NCBI GenBank assembly: GCA_964463425.1
Contig: CAYXBV010000007.1
Span: forward strand, 1 to 31,769
Length of the DNA stretch: 31,769 bases
Source of the DNA: JAHJHG01 sp964463425
GTDB taxonomy: Bacteria > Patescibacteriota > Microgenomatia > UBA8517
Direction: 5' to 3'
Each line of letters opens with the position of its first letter. Position 1 is the stretch's first letter. The notes under the pieces are model-generated. The model saw only the letters and a program-made list of their open reading frames with translations, was not told the DNA's origin and did not search any database. Both the position numbers and the translations under genes were made by a program. Shown here one piece after another: positions 1 to 8,466 of this stretch.

Positions 1-43
1 CTTTTCACAAGGTTTTCCATAAATAGCAAAAAATATTCTGAAG

Positions 44-52
44 TGATAAAAT
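44..52 (+). promoter_or_regulatory. Extended -10 promoter, leaderless start
   Basis: TGaTAAAAT ends 7 nt before the ATG at 60. No Shine-Dalgarno sequence lies between them, so transcription should begin at or within a base or two of the start codon. Confidence 0.6.
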
Positions 53-59
53 ATTTAAG

Positions 60-1988
60 ATGTCAGAATTCAGACCCAATATTAATTACAAAGCAGAGGG
101 GCCCCCAGGCGGACCGCCAAAGTCAGAAACCAAGAGACTAGAAAGTCTTCGCGCCGAAAGTCTTGGAGGTTATCCAGTAGAAGGCAGAGACGTAATAGAA
201 CACCTGAATTATTCAGAAATACGAGAAGGAAAGATAGATGAAGTAAAGGAAGCTATTTTTGAAGCTCTTGCGTTTAAAGAGGGACTAGAACATGGTTCAG
301 ATGTTGAGGTATATGATTTGGATAATATAACTGGGCCAGGTATGGTATATCTCAAAGGACTTTTTACTACGGTCGATGATTCTATTGGAAGACCTGCGGA
401 TCATTATTTGAAACCAGCAATAAAATCAGCGTTGGAAGAAAGAGTGAGAGAGTACGGAGAATATAATAAGAGACCTGATCGATGGAAGACCAGACAATTA
501 AAAAAAGCGCAGTTGGCAAATAGAGCAAGAATAATGGAAGGTAAGGATCCATTGAGAGATGATCAAATAGAGTTGCTGTTTATTGAACCGAAACAGAATG
601 AACTAACAGAGATAGGGAAAGTGTTTCCAGAACTTCAAAAATTAAATAACCATGTAACAGCAAGAGAAATTATTGACAAGGCATTTGTGCAAAGGATGTT
701 GGCTTGCGAAAACCCAGAGGCCGCGGCCAAAATGTCGGATAAGTTTGGTGTTGTATCGAGCCCTGACCAATCACACTGGGAATCTTTTTTTCGCGCTGAG
801 CCAGAATTTGGAAAAGCTGTTAATACGGCGATGGAAGCAATAAGAGACATTGCTTTACCAGACAAAGAAAAATTACACAGAGAACTTGACAAGAAAGAAA
901 ACAAGTTGATTAAAGAATGGTTAGACAATTTGAGAAAGAGTTCACCCAAACAAGTCGAAAAACTCGAAAATTTGCCATGGAATATTGTCGAAACAGAAGG
1001 AATCCCCTCCACGATTTACGCAGAAGGGTTTGAAGATACAGAAATGTTTGCAAAATGGTTAAACAATATATTGAAAAAAGACGGAGTGAATGGAAGGATT
1101 GATGTGGTTTGGGCAGCTTGGAAAACAGCGTTATTAATGGAAATACCCTCTGTGCTGGGAAAAGGAGTTATTGCAACAGTAGATGAAACAATCAAAGATG
1201 ATAATAAAATACTCGAGGCAAAAGTGGAATTAAGAATAGGTTTTCCTCCTCTTGTGAGCACTTTATTTTCATGGATAGCTCACATTGAAGACAAAAGGGC
1301 AATTGAGTACGGTCTTGGCTTAGATGGGAAAGTAAACAGAGTTACTCAGTATGTAAGTCATAGTGGATTGCCAATGAGTCTAGGACAGTTTCCAGATTTA
1401 TGTAGCGGATATCTACAAGAAGCCAAAATAGAGCTACCTTCAGGAGAAAAGATAGCGCTTTGGGATATTTGGACTAAAGGGGTAAGTTTTGCTGATAATA
1501 AATTTCCCTGGACAAAGACAGAAATTGGAGATACAAGGGATGCTGGTGAGTTGCCAGGTGGAACTTTTGGTAACTGGATACTTAGAAGAAAGAGATCGTT
1601 CGATATTTTAGATTCTATTAAATTAAGACCAAAACTTGGTGACTTAAGCGATCCAGATTTCTTTACTAGTAAAGCTAGAACGTGGGATAAAATAATGCCA
1701 CTAAAAGAGGAAACAGCACCGGAAGACAATCCTAGGGCTTGGTGGGTGGCTGGTTTGGTTTGGTACCATAGAGCTGGCACTTCTACTAAATGCTCTCTAA
1801 TAAAAGAAAAACCATATAGAGACCACAGAACAGTTACGCGGTCGGAGGAAATGGTTCCAAAAGGAGAATCAGCTGAAACAAGAAGTCCCGGCCATGGAGA
1901 TATGTTCCGACATGCAACAAACTCAGGGTTTTTAAGAAAAGAAGATGTAGTGTGGATCAAGAAACAACTTGGTATTGTGTTGACTTAA
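60..1988 (+). CDS. Large hypothetical soluble protein (642 aa)
   Basis: I do not recognise this protein. It has no signal peptide and no clear membrane segment, so it is probably cytoplasmic. The N-terminus is hydrophilic with a Gly/Pro stretch around residues 15-20. Residues about 135-165 and 270-315 are charged and helical-looking, while the C-terminal half is rich in Trp and Gly and looks like a folded globular domain. An HGDMFRHATNSGF segment near residue 615 is a possible conserved patch. The ATG follows an extended -10 box by 7 nt. It is convergent with the VirB6-like gene, whose stop lies 27 bases away. Its position beside the pilus locus suggests, but does not show, a related role. 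Confidence 0.85.
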   Translation: MSEFRPNINYKAEGPPGGPPKSETKRLESLRAESLGGYPVEGRDVIEHLNYSEIREGKIDEVKEAIFEALAFKEGLEHGSDVEVYDLDNITGPGMVYLKGLFTTVDDSIGRPADHYLKPAIKSALEERVREYGEYNKRPDRWKTRQLKKAQLANRARIMEGKDPLRDDQIELLFIEPKQNELTEIGKVFPELQKLNNHVTAREIIDKAFVQRMLACENPEAAAKMSDKFGVVSSPDQSHWESFFRAEPEFGKAVNTAMEAIRDIALPDKEKLHRELDKKENKLIKEWLDNLRKSSPKQVEKLENLPWNIVETEGIPSTIYAEGFEDTEMFAKWLNNILKKDGVNGRIDVVWAAWKTALLMEIPSVLGKGVIATVDETIKDDNKILEAKVELRIGFPPLVSTLFSWIAHIEDKRAIEYGLGLDGKVNRVTQYVSHSGLPMSLGQFPDLCSGYLQEAKIELPSGEKIALWDIWTKGVSFADNKFPWTKTEIGDTRDAGELPGGTFGNWILRRKRSFDILDSIKLRPKLGDLSDPDFFTSKARTWDKIMPLKEETAPEDNPRAWWVAGLVWYHRAGTSTKCSLIKEKPYRDHRTVTRSEEMVPKGESAETRSPGHGDMFRHATNSGFLRKEDVVWIKKQLGIVLT

Positions 1989-2015
1989 GATTATCTGCTG
2001 ACTAGGTTTCCTGTT

Positions 2016-3578
2016 TTATCGTCCAGTGATTTTTTCTTGAAGGTTTTTCGATAGTGTAGCAACAGACTCCTTGAACGGACCTTCAGGCATTTTTCTAGCT
2101 ATCGATTCAGTTCCTTTTCCTAGTCCCAAAGCAGCGCCATAGCGAGCAGGGGCAGCGGCTTCTCCGATAGCAGTTCCATAAGCGAATGGTTTTCCTTCGA
2201 TCATTGATTTGATAATATCACCGATCTTAGGTGTTAGGAAAAATACTCCAAATGAAAGGATCCACCCTAATAGTCCAGTTCCCACATTGAAGGGGAGATA
2301 GCCAGGCAGAATGGTGCTGGCTCCACCAGAGGCAACAATTTTAAGGGGGTTGATGGCACCCCACGAAGCGATATCAACCTCAGTGGGCATTCGCATTCCC
2401 CAAAAGAAATAGTGAGCTAAGAACAACATAATTCTTACCATTGGAAAAACAGCTACATTGGCAACAAGTTGCTTCAACCAAGGACCAAATCCAACCCCTG
2501 AGGAGAAGGTTCCCGCAAGAATCATTAGCGGTGCAGCAATAATTAGAAGAAGAATATTGATTGTTGTTTTTAATAAAAGCCAGAGTATTTTTACGGCGGC
2601 GACAATCATCATGATGATAATAATTAGAAAAAGAATAGCTCCGACACCGCCTCCGATAATAACTGGAGCAAGGGCAACTCCTCCAGTGACAAGAGAAGCT
2701 CCAGCTCCTACTAATGCACCCGTAATTCCGAACAATAACAAGAATAAGACCTGAGTTAAGATAAGAGACCAGAATAAGCCTGAGCCCATGACAAATTTAT
2801 TGAAAAAATCTATTGTACCAAGGCTAGAAATTTCTACGCCAGAATTTGTTACCAACGCAGAAATAATTCCCAAAAGTAGATAAGAAATATCAATTATAAA
2901 TCCAGCGATAGCATACGAGAAGGTAATAAGCACCAGCGCAATAATAATTTTAGGGAGCGCAGATTGAACAGTAATGACTACTTGGGGCGAAATTTTCACC
3001 CTAAACATGATCATAAAAGATATAACAATTACGGCAAGGATAGAGAGGGCATAGGTCAGATTGCGGGTTACTTTCCACGCTTTCAAGGCTGGTTGGAGTC
3101 CTTCAAAGCCAATTCCTTGTGCGTAAGCATCTGGAATTATTTTTAACCGAGAGGCGACATTAGCTACATATTCCACCCCGGAAGCTGGTTGGATAGAGAG
3201 AACAGAATCTCCAAGAGCGCCGATAGCTAACAACGGACTGTTGATATATGAGGTTGTTTCTTGTAATCCTTCAACACATTCTTGAATTTTGTTTAGGTCT
3301 CCACTTGAAACACTCACACAGTTAATTAAATCATCACCAAGAGCAAAAGCCTGAAGAGAGTGCATGATCCAAGTTACCTGGGCATAGGTATATCTCTCTC
3401 CAAAGATTTCTTGAGGATTACTGTCATCAAAAACTTTAGCGGACCATTCTTCAAAAGATTGGTTGTACCAAGTTCCTCCTTCTTGGGCTTTTGCCTGAGA
3501 GACAAACAACGCGGGAATCAATATAATTGCCAACAAAAATGAAACAATGAATTTTTTTATCATATCTTTATTTATCAT
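2016..3578 (-). CDS. VirB6/TrbL-like polytopic membrane protein
   Basis: A 520-residue protein with an N-terminal signal-like segment (about residues 8-31, ending AKA) and an extracytoplasmic region to about residue 165. Six or seven strongly hydrophobic segments follow, including a very Gly/Val/Ile-rich pair at about 265-335. The C-terminus is soluble and charged. This layout matches the inner-membrane channel components VirB6/TrbL of type IV secretion systems, though the sequence is divergent and the call rests on topology and context. It is the last gene of the minus-strand pilin operon. An ATG five codons in, at 3563, is a credible alternative start: the first ATG lies inside a TATGAT box that ends 10 nt before it. 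Confidence 0.65.
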   Translation of the reverse strand: MINKDMIKKFIVSFLLAIILIPALFVSQAKAQEGGTWYNQSFEEWSAKVFDDSNPQEIFGERYTYAQVTWIMHSLQAFALGDDLINCVSVSSGDLNKIQECVEGLQETTSYINSPLLAIGALGDSVLSIQPASGVEYVANVASRLKIIPDAYAQGIGFEGLQPALKAWKVTRNLTYALSILAVIVISFMIMFRVKISPQVVITVQSALPKIIIALVLITFSYAIAGFIIDISYLLLGIISALVTNSGVEISSLGTIDFFNKFVMGSGLFWSLILTQVLFLLLFGITGALVGAGASLVTGGVALAPVIIGGGVGAILFLIIIIMMIVAAVKILWLLLKTTINILLLIIAAPLMILAGTFSSGVGFGPWLKQLVANVAVFPMVRIMLFLAHYFFWGMRMPTEVDIASWGAINPLKIVASGGASTILPGYLPFNVGTGLLGWILSFGVFFLTPKIGDIIKSMIEGKPFAYGTAIGEAAAPARYGAALGLGKGTESIARKMPEGPFKESVATLSKNLQEKITGR

Positions 3579-3607
3579 ATGTCATAGGTTTAATTGAGAC
3601 AATAGCT

Positions 3608-6067
3608 CTAATTCGAAACACTGATTGGATAACACGGTAATTGTTGAGTAGAAGATAGCCATCGGTATATTTCTAGTATGCCAGTAACATACCCGTTGGA
3701 AGAATCTGTGGGAGTACATGAACCAGTAGCTGTATACATTGCTCCAAAAATCTCCCATGGGCAGTTAACGCTGTTTACGTCACACGCGGAAAGATAGTAT
3801 CCAGGAAGATTAACAAAACGCCCCAGTTGGTTGCTGAAATTATCTTCAATAATGGCACCACTAGAGTTGATTATCGTTTCAGCTTCAGGCAGGTTTATAC
3901 CAAAATCTTGTATTCTTTGGCAATAAAGAGAAGATGGATCTCCGCCCCCAAATTGATTACATATTCCAAGGTAGTTGCTGGCCCCGCTTTCATGAAGCCA
4001 GATAGCCAGGGTGAAAATAGGATCGACACCTCTTGAGAGGGACGCACTTACAACTTGCTCGTATTTATCTGTGCGAGGAGACCCAGAGGCAAGCCAGCGG
4101 TTAGCGAGATCTTCAAATTTTTCTTTGACTCCAGCCATATTAACATTGGAAGGAGTATTGTTGCAGTCGTTGGAGCAGATATCGACATTGCTTGAATTTT
4201 CTATACAGAGAGGGTCTCCGGGGGATCCGAAAACAATATTTTCTCCATAACCTTTGGGTCTAAGAAGAGTTTGTGTTCCTTTGAGAAAATACTCAGATAT
4301 TCCTCCTAGGTGGGGGAAATATAATTCAGCGGATTCTCCTGATCGTTCGCTTCCAGGGTTGCCTGCATAAATCAATCCTTCTCCTGAGTAGGTTACGTTT
4401 GTAGCTCCAGGTATATCTAGAACACAACCGAGATCAGTGTTGGGGCCGATTTTAGGAAACATTCTCTTAAAAACACCTGAAGATCCGGCCACTAGCCTTG
4501 CCCATATTTCATTAACCATGGGTGTTTCCGTTATCACAGATAGGTTTGCATATATTTCTTTCTTGCACTCTTGTTCTGTAGCAGGTTCACCTCCGGTACA
4601 ACATATTTCACTTACGGAACTACAACCTGACCCGCCATTTATAGTTCCCTCACCGACACGGCTACAACTGGGAACACTAAGACATACCCCTCCGGCCTGT
4701 TCGCATGCATTACCAGAGGAACGAAGATCACATGTGAATTCAGCTGTATAAGCCAGGGTTCCACTAATCTCGCCAGCAAAAAGATCATCACCTTCGTTTG
4801 TGCGAATATTTACAAGATCACAGTATTCGGAAGTCATAACCCCTGATGGTGATAAGTTATTCTCTTGTCCTTGAGGTACAAATGTTTTTTGCAGAATACT
4901 GGCCAATTCAGCAACTTCTTCTGCGTGTGCAAAAAATAGTTCGGCTGGTTCTTGATTATCAAAGGTAACTTCTTTCAAAACAACGTCTGCTGACGGGGAA
5001 GTAGTGGTTATACTTTGTGTTTCCACGAGGCCAACCCGATCTTCAGTTGATGAAAATGGGATATATGGGAACAAATTTGCCCAGTAGTTTGGTTTTGTTG
5101 GATCGTCGAAACAGTAAAAGAATTTTTTACCACCAATGACAGGAATAAGATTGGGTACTTCAGCGATGGCGCACCTTTCGCCTCTCCACCTTTTGTAAGC
5201 TACCCAGTAATCTGCGAAGTCTTCAAAATTCTCAGCTAACGGAGGTAAATGGTTTTTCCATTCAGATATTTTCTTTTCATCTTTCAAATTGAAAAATTTT
5301 GCAAAAGAAGAAAGAAAGCCTTCGTTGTAGCAAGGAACAGGTACTTCGGCTACTCTGGCCACCTCCCATAGTCCAAATAGTTTTATGGGAACACCGTAAG
5401 TACAAGCAACGACTTGGTCGTGGCGATCTTGCTCTTCGATAACACCGTCTTTATTAATATCTTTGTTTTTATCAACAACTCTTTCTATTGTCTTTATTCG
5501 ACTTCTTGCTTGCTCATTCCATGGTAACAATTTTTTTAAGGGTCCCGAAAAGTCGATAATTTTAGAAAGATCTTCTTCATTGGTGGGGTCAAGAAAGGGA
5601 TATTCAGCCCTTCCAGTTGTACCGTTTAAATACCAGCTAACGTATTCATTTGTTTTCTCGGCATCTTCAAAATCAGAGTTATCAGAGCTTTTATTAATAT
5701 TTACGACATTTTCTGTATTGCCAAGAATAGGAAGGTCAGCGCCAGACAAATCAATAAGAATGTCTTTTGAGTTACTTATTACAAAGCTGCATCGCTCTTT
5801 TCCGTTGGATAGAGGTGTACAGGATTGAGCGTCATTTCTGGTCACAGTAATTGTGTCAGCAACAATTAAATTATTTCCACAAAAAAGGGCTGTATCAGAA
5901 ACCTCTGTATTCCAGGGGTCAGCCTGATAAGGTCTTAGAGAGTGAAATTCGTCGCTTTGAGCAAAAGAAGTTGAGACGAATACCCCGAGGTAAAAAGAGA
6001 GAGATAATATAAAAACAACTAATAAAGAATATTTTATTTTGCCGAGCTTTTTGGACAGCTTGTACAT
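3608..6067 (-). CDS. Secreted multidomain protein with lysozyme-like C-terminus
   Basis: An 819-residue exported protein. The start at 6067 is preferred over 6139 because it avoids overlap with the upstream gene and puts a signal peptide (hydrophobic core about residues 12-33, ending SFA) at the N-terminus. A loop DINKDGVIEEQD near residue 200 matches the dockerin/EF-hand calcium-binding pattern. Residues about 430-500 are Cys-rich with roughly a dozen cysteines. The last about 150 residues contain DPIFTLAIWLHESGASNY, the pattern of lytic transglycosylase or goose-lysozyme folds with a catalytic Glu. A VirB1-like role, opening peptidoglycan for the neighbouring pilus, is inferred. It lies 13 nt downstream of a pilin gene, so they are probably co-transcribed. 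Confidence 0.7.
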   Translation of the reverse strand: MYKLSKKLGKIKYSLLVVFILSLSFYLGVFVSTSFAQSDEFHSLRPYQADPWNTEVSDTALFCGNNLIVADTITVTRNDAQSCTPLSNGKERCSFVISNSKDILIDLSGADLPILGNTENVVNINKSSDNSDFEDAEKTNEYVSWYLNGTTGRAEYPFLDPTNEEDLSKIIDFSGPLKKLLPWNEQARSRIKTIERVVDKNKDINKDGVIEEQDRHDQVVACTYGVPIKLFGLWEVARVAEVPVPCYNEGFLSSFAKFFNLKDEKKISEWKNHLPPLAENFEDFADYWVAYKRWRGERCAIAEVPNLIPVIGGKKFFYCFDDPTKPNYWANLFPYIPFSSTEDRVGLVETQSITTTSPSADVVLKEVTFDNQEPAELFFAHAEEVAELASILQKTFVPQGQENNLSPSGVMTSEYCDLVNIRTNEGDDLFAGEISGTLAYTAEFTCDLRSSGNACEQAGGVCLSVPSCSRVGEGTINGGSGCSSVSEICCTGGEPATEQECKKEIYANLSVITETPMVNEIWARLVAGSSGVFKRMFPKIGPNTDLGCVLDIPGATNVTYSGEGLIYAGNPGSERSGESAELYFPHLGGISEYFLKGTQTLLRPKGYGENIVFGSPGDPLCIENSSNVDICSNDCNNTPSNVNMAGVKEKFEDLANRWLASGSPRTDKYEQVVSASLSRGVDPIFTLAIWLHESGASNYLGICNQFGGGDPSSLYCQRIQDFGINLPEAETIINSSGAIIEDNFSNQLGRFVNLPGYYLSACDVNSVNCPWEIFGAMYTATGSCTPTDSSNGYVTGILEIYRWLSSTQQLPCYPISVSN

Positions 6068-6080
6068 TCTTGTTTTGAGG

Positions 6081-6449
6081 TTAGTTTCCTTGAAAAATTT
6101 GAAACTGAGTAACATCAACTCCTGTGAAAGTGGATACAAATCGAAGAATTAAAAATGAAAGGGCAATAAGGACGATGCCCATGATGGCGTAAGTCAATGT
6201 TTTTTTTGCACTTTCCAACGCTTTGGGGTCTCCTCCAGCGGTTATAAATTTGAATCCTCCCATGATAAGCATGATGAATAGAACAACACCAGCTAAACCT
6301 AATACAACCTGGATAACATTTGCAAAAACACCCTCAAGTCCTCGAAGAGTGGCTACGCCATCTTGTGTTTGTATTGCTCCATCTGGCCGCGGTTTCACTT
6401 GATTAACATCGCCTGCTTGGGCAATAGCATTTTTAATATGAAAATTCAT
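6081..6449 (-). CDS. T4SS pilin-like protein (VirB2/TrbC type) 1
   Basis: 122 residues with two hydrophobic helices joined by a short polar loop containing AGGDPKALESAKKTLTYA. The same GG(D/N)-x-Ala-x-G loop recurs in every small neighbour. This is the arrangement of VirB2/TrbC pilins and of the 'T4SS pilin' family common in CPR genomes. The N-terminal 30 or so residues are polar and Gln-rich, with no obvious classical signal. It is the last pilin before the lysozyme-like gene, 13 nt downstream, and the operon order suggests co-expression. Membrane location is clear from sequence; assembly into a filament is inferred. Confidence 0.8.
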   Translation of the reverse strand: MNFHIKNAIAQAGDVNQVKPRPDGAIQTQDGVATLRGLEGVFANVIQVVLGLAGVVLFIMLIMGGFKFITAGGDPKALESAKKTLTYAIMGIVLIALSFLILRFVSTFTGVDVTQFQIFQGN

Positions 6450-6515
6450 AATTAAACCCTTTCTTAATGTATCGTACCAAGTTTAACTTAGAGAAGTGTT
6501 TCGAGCAAGCCTGTT

Positions 6516-6866
6516 TTATTGAGCGGTTGGAAGAGAAAGACTAAAGATATCAATACCGAAGAAAGTATTAATTAGTTGAACTATAGCCCAAGCTGCGAAA
6601 ACAATAACTAAACCAACTAGTGCAGCCGTAATTTGGTTTCTGGCTGTTTCTGTTTGAGCTTTATCTCCACCCGAGGCAATCCATCGAATACCTCCAATGA
6701 CCAAAATGAAGAAAAAGACTAGAGCGGCAATAACCAAAATTAATCGAATAAATCCAGCCACAATTCCACCAATTGTTAAGTCACCAAGAGCTGAAAATTC
6801 ACCTGTGGGACTAAGGTTAATGTCGTCTGCGGCTAAAACTGCGCTTGAGTATAAAAAGTTTAGCAT
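6516..6866 (-). CDS. T4SS pilin-like protein 2
   Basis: 116 residues. A short hydrophobic N-terminus (MLNFLYSSAVLAADD) looks like a cleavable signal with an Ala-x-Ala-like site. Two membrane helices (about 35-62 and 78-105) follow, separated by the ASGGDKAQTETARNQITAA loop shared with its paralogues. It belongs to the minus-strand series, with the next gene downstream 66 nt away. Its sequence is clearly different from its neighbours outside the loop, so the copies are old duplicates rather than recent ones. Confidence 0.8.
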   Translation of the reverse strand: MLNFLYSSAVLAADDINLSPTGEFSALGDLTIGGIVAGFIRLILVIAALVFFFILVIGGIRWIASGGDKAQTETARNQITAALVGLVIVFAAWAIVQLINTFFGIDIFSLSLPTAQ

Positions 6867-6876
6867 TCTGTGTATA

Positions 6877-7218
6877 TTATTGAATCAACAACGGCCCTAT
6901 GTCAAGAGCAAGTATGTTTATTCCGAAAAAGTCCTCAATTATTTTTAATAAAGCGAAAAGAGAAAGTAAAATTACGACACCAACAACAGCATTGGTAATT
7001 TTTCCTCTAGCACCCTCAACAGCGGCTTTATCGCCCCCAGAAGTAATCCACTGAATAGCTCCAGTTATCATAATAAAGAAAAAGATAAGAACACCTACCA
7101 CAAAAGCCAGTCCTACAATTCTGGGCAACAGGTCTTGAAAGAATGCTAGTCCAGATTTTGATTGTAAAGATGGGCTCAAAACAGGATTTTTTATTGAATC
7201 TTGCGCAAGGTAGTTCAC
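6877..7218 (-). CDS. T4SS pilin-like protein 3
   Basis: 113 residues beginning with GTG. The start codon shares one base with the TAG stop of the upstream pilin gene, so translation is probably coupled. There are two hydrophobic helices with the loop TSGGDKAAVEGARGKITNA between them and a hydrophobic C-terminal tail. It has the same fold and family as its neighbours. The N-terminal region (about residues 1-25) is polar with no strong signal peptide. Confidence 0.8.
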   Translation of the reverse strand: MNYLAQDSIKNPVLSPSLQSKSGLAFFQDLLPRIVGLAFVVGVLIFFFIMITGAIQWITSGGDKAAVEGARGKITNAVVGVVILLSLFALLKIIEDFFGINILALDIGPLLIQ

Positions 7219-7583
7219 TATTGTTGAATTCTTTCTAGTAAGGTCGGTAGATCTAATATATTTGGTATTCCTATTAAGCGTCCAATCAGTTGAACGATAA
7301 ACAAGGCCGCAATAACTACAACAAAACCAATAATGCCAGTTGTGATTCTTTTTCTAGCAGATTCTAGAGAAGCTTTGTCTCCCCCTGAACTAATGATACC
7401 TATGGCTCCCATTATTATGATAATGACAAACCAAATGATGGCGATGATTGTCATCAAGCCGATTGTGCTGGAAACAAATTTAGTGAATACTGCCGAAGCA
7501 TTTTCTCCACCTTCCAGTCCTAAAGGACCAAACCCTTTGAATCCACCGTCTGGCCCAAGTTGTATATCAGCTAATTTATTCAT
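7218..7583 (-). CDS. T4SS pilin-like protein 4
   Basis: 121 residues. The N-terminal 30 residues are Gly-rich (GPDGGFKGFGPLGLEGG), followed by two membrane helices around the loop SSGGDKASLESARKRITTG. The ATG overlaps the TGA of the upstream gene by 4 nt and its own TAG overlaps the next GTG by 1 nt. This gene is therefore locked into the operon on both sides. It shows the recurring loop of the VirB2/TrbC-like set most clearly. Confidence 0.8.
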   Translation of the reverse strand: MNKLADIQLGPDGGFKGFGPLGLEGGENASAVFTKFVSSTIGLMTIIAIIWFVIIIIMGAIGIISSGGDKASLESARKRITTGIIGFVVVIAALFIVQLIGRLIGIPNILDLPTLLERIQQ

Positions 7584-7933
7584 AGTGTTGGAATTGTGGG
7601 ATTAAGTATAAAAGTAGGGTCCTTAAATATTAGTTGTCCAAAGATAGCAGCTAAAACAAAAGCACCAGCTGCTATGGCAAGGCCCAAAAGAGTTTGCCAA
7701 ATCTTGGCCGATGCACCAGCCATTTTTTTTGGATCATCGCCAGCAGACATGAAAGCATAGCCTGCCAAAATTAGATTTATTAGTGCATAAATACCTGCTC
7801 CGACGATAAGGAATTTAATGATTATGTTCAAAAAATTGCCAATACCACCTTGCTCAACTCCTCCAAATTTTACAATTGAGGGTGGTGGCGATACTTTTCC
7901 CAAAGGGCTTCCTTGAGCGATTAATAGTTTCAT
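7580..7933 (-). CDS. T4SS pilin-like protein 5 (divergent)
   Basis: 117 residues. Two membrane helices flank SAGDDPKKMAGASAKIWQT, in which the usual GGD is replaced by GDD; this is the most divergent loop of the series. A polar N-terminus with PLGKVSPPPS precedes the first helix, and the C-terminus ends in a Pro-rich tail. Stop and start codons overlap the next gene by 4 nt. The divergence could mark a different role, such as a minor subunit, but that is inference. Confidence 0.77.
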   Translation of the reverse strand: MKLLIAQGSPLGKVSPPPSIVKFGGVEQGGIGNFLNIIIKFLIVGAGIYALINLILAGYAFMSAGDDPKKMAGASAKIWQTLLGLAIAAGAFVLAAIFGQLIFKDPTFILNPTIPTL

Positions 7934-7934
7934 T

Positions 7935-8255
7935 TTAATTCAATATTGTAATTCCAGTAACAAGTTCGATTAATTGTACTATCCAATAGGAGGCGAAAAC
8001 AACAACAAAACCAAGGACTGCTGACGTAATAGCTTGTTTCCCTTTTGCAGCTTGCTCTGGATTGTCTTTTCCAGCACCAGCTATTATAGAAATTCCGCCA
8101 AAGATAAGGAAAAAGAGCAATATAATACCAGCTAAGACAAAAGCAGCATTTACAATAATTGAAACTAGAGATCCGACATCTTCAAGTTGGGTAAGGGGAT
8201 TGCTTGATCCGTTCCCAAAAAATTTATCACTTATGTTAATAGTTAATTTATTCAC
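7935..8255 (-). CDS. T4SS pilin-like protein 6, first gene of the operon
   Basis: 106 residues with a GTG start. A polar N-terminus of about 30 residues precedes two membrane helices around AGAGKDNPEQAAKGKQAITSA, a loop 2-3 residues longer than in the paralogues. It is the first gene of the six-pilin minus-strand operon. A TATACT -10-like box lies 19 nt upstream, and no Shine-Dalgarno sequence is evident. Confidence 0.78.
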   Translation of the reverse strand: MNKLTINISDKFFGNGSSNPLTQLEDVGSLVSIIVNAAFVLAGIILLFFLIFGGISIIAGAGKDNPEQAAKGKQAITSAVLGFVVVFASYWIVQLIELVTGITILN

Positions 8256-8273
8256 GACTTAAGTTTAGCAAAA

Positions 8274-8279
8274 AGTATA
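8274..8279 (-). promoter_or_regulatory. Possible -10 box for the pilin operon
   Basis: TATACT on the minus strand, 18-19 nt ahead of the GTG at 8255, would give a leader of about 12 nt. No convincing -35 is seen, so this is weak. Confidence 0.35.
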
Positions 8280-8299
8280 TTCTCTTTCCATTGAAAAGT

Positions 8300-8328
8300 T
8301 TGATTTAAGTTGAATTCTAGCCTATAAT
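8300..8328 (+). promoter_or_regulatory. Sigma-70 type promoter for the 8467 gene
   Basis: TTGATT (8300-8305) and TATAAT (8323-8328) are 17 nt apart. Transcription from here would give a leader of about 130 nt before the ATG at 8467. The leader contains CTAGC...GCTAG, which can pair at about 8331-8353. It is divergent from the pilin operon promoter. Confidence 0.55.
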
Positions 8329-8445
8329 TCCTAGCCAGAGATGGATTAGCTAGATGTTTGTCTTTGATATATAAAGATGGACTTCAAAACAAAAACCATT
8401 GTACTTTATCAATCTAAGTGGACGTAGTAATTAACCGCATATATA

Positions 8446-8464
8446 CAAACCCAAAGGAGGTTTG
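8446..8464 (+). promoter_or_regulatory. Strong Shine-Dalgarno inside a small hairpin
   Basis: CAAACC (8446-8451) can pair with GGTTTG (8459-8464), leaving CAAAGGA in the loop. The Shine-Dalgarno AAAGGAGG (8453-8460) is therefore partly in the loop and partly in the stem, 6 nt from the ATG. This could modulate translation. It contrasts with most genes here, which lack any such site. Confidence 0.45.
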
Positions 8465-8466
8465 AG

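Noticed and set aside
1358..1960. Long minus-strand open frame inside the 60-1988 gene
   Set aside because: It is the antisense shadow of a clearly coding frame, with no promoter or ribosome binding site.
6067..6139. Longer start for the lysozyme-like protein
   Set aside because: It would overlap the upstream pilin gene by about 60 nt and bury the signal peptide.
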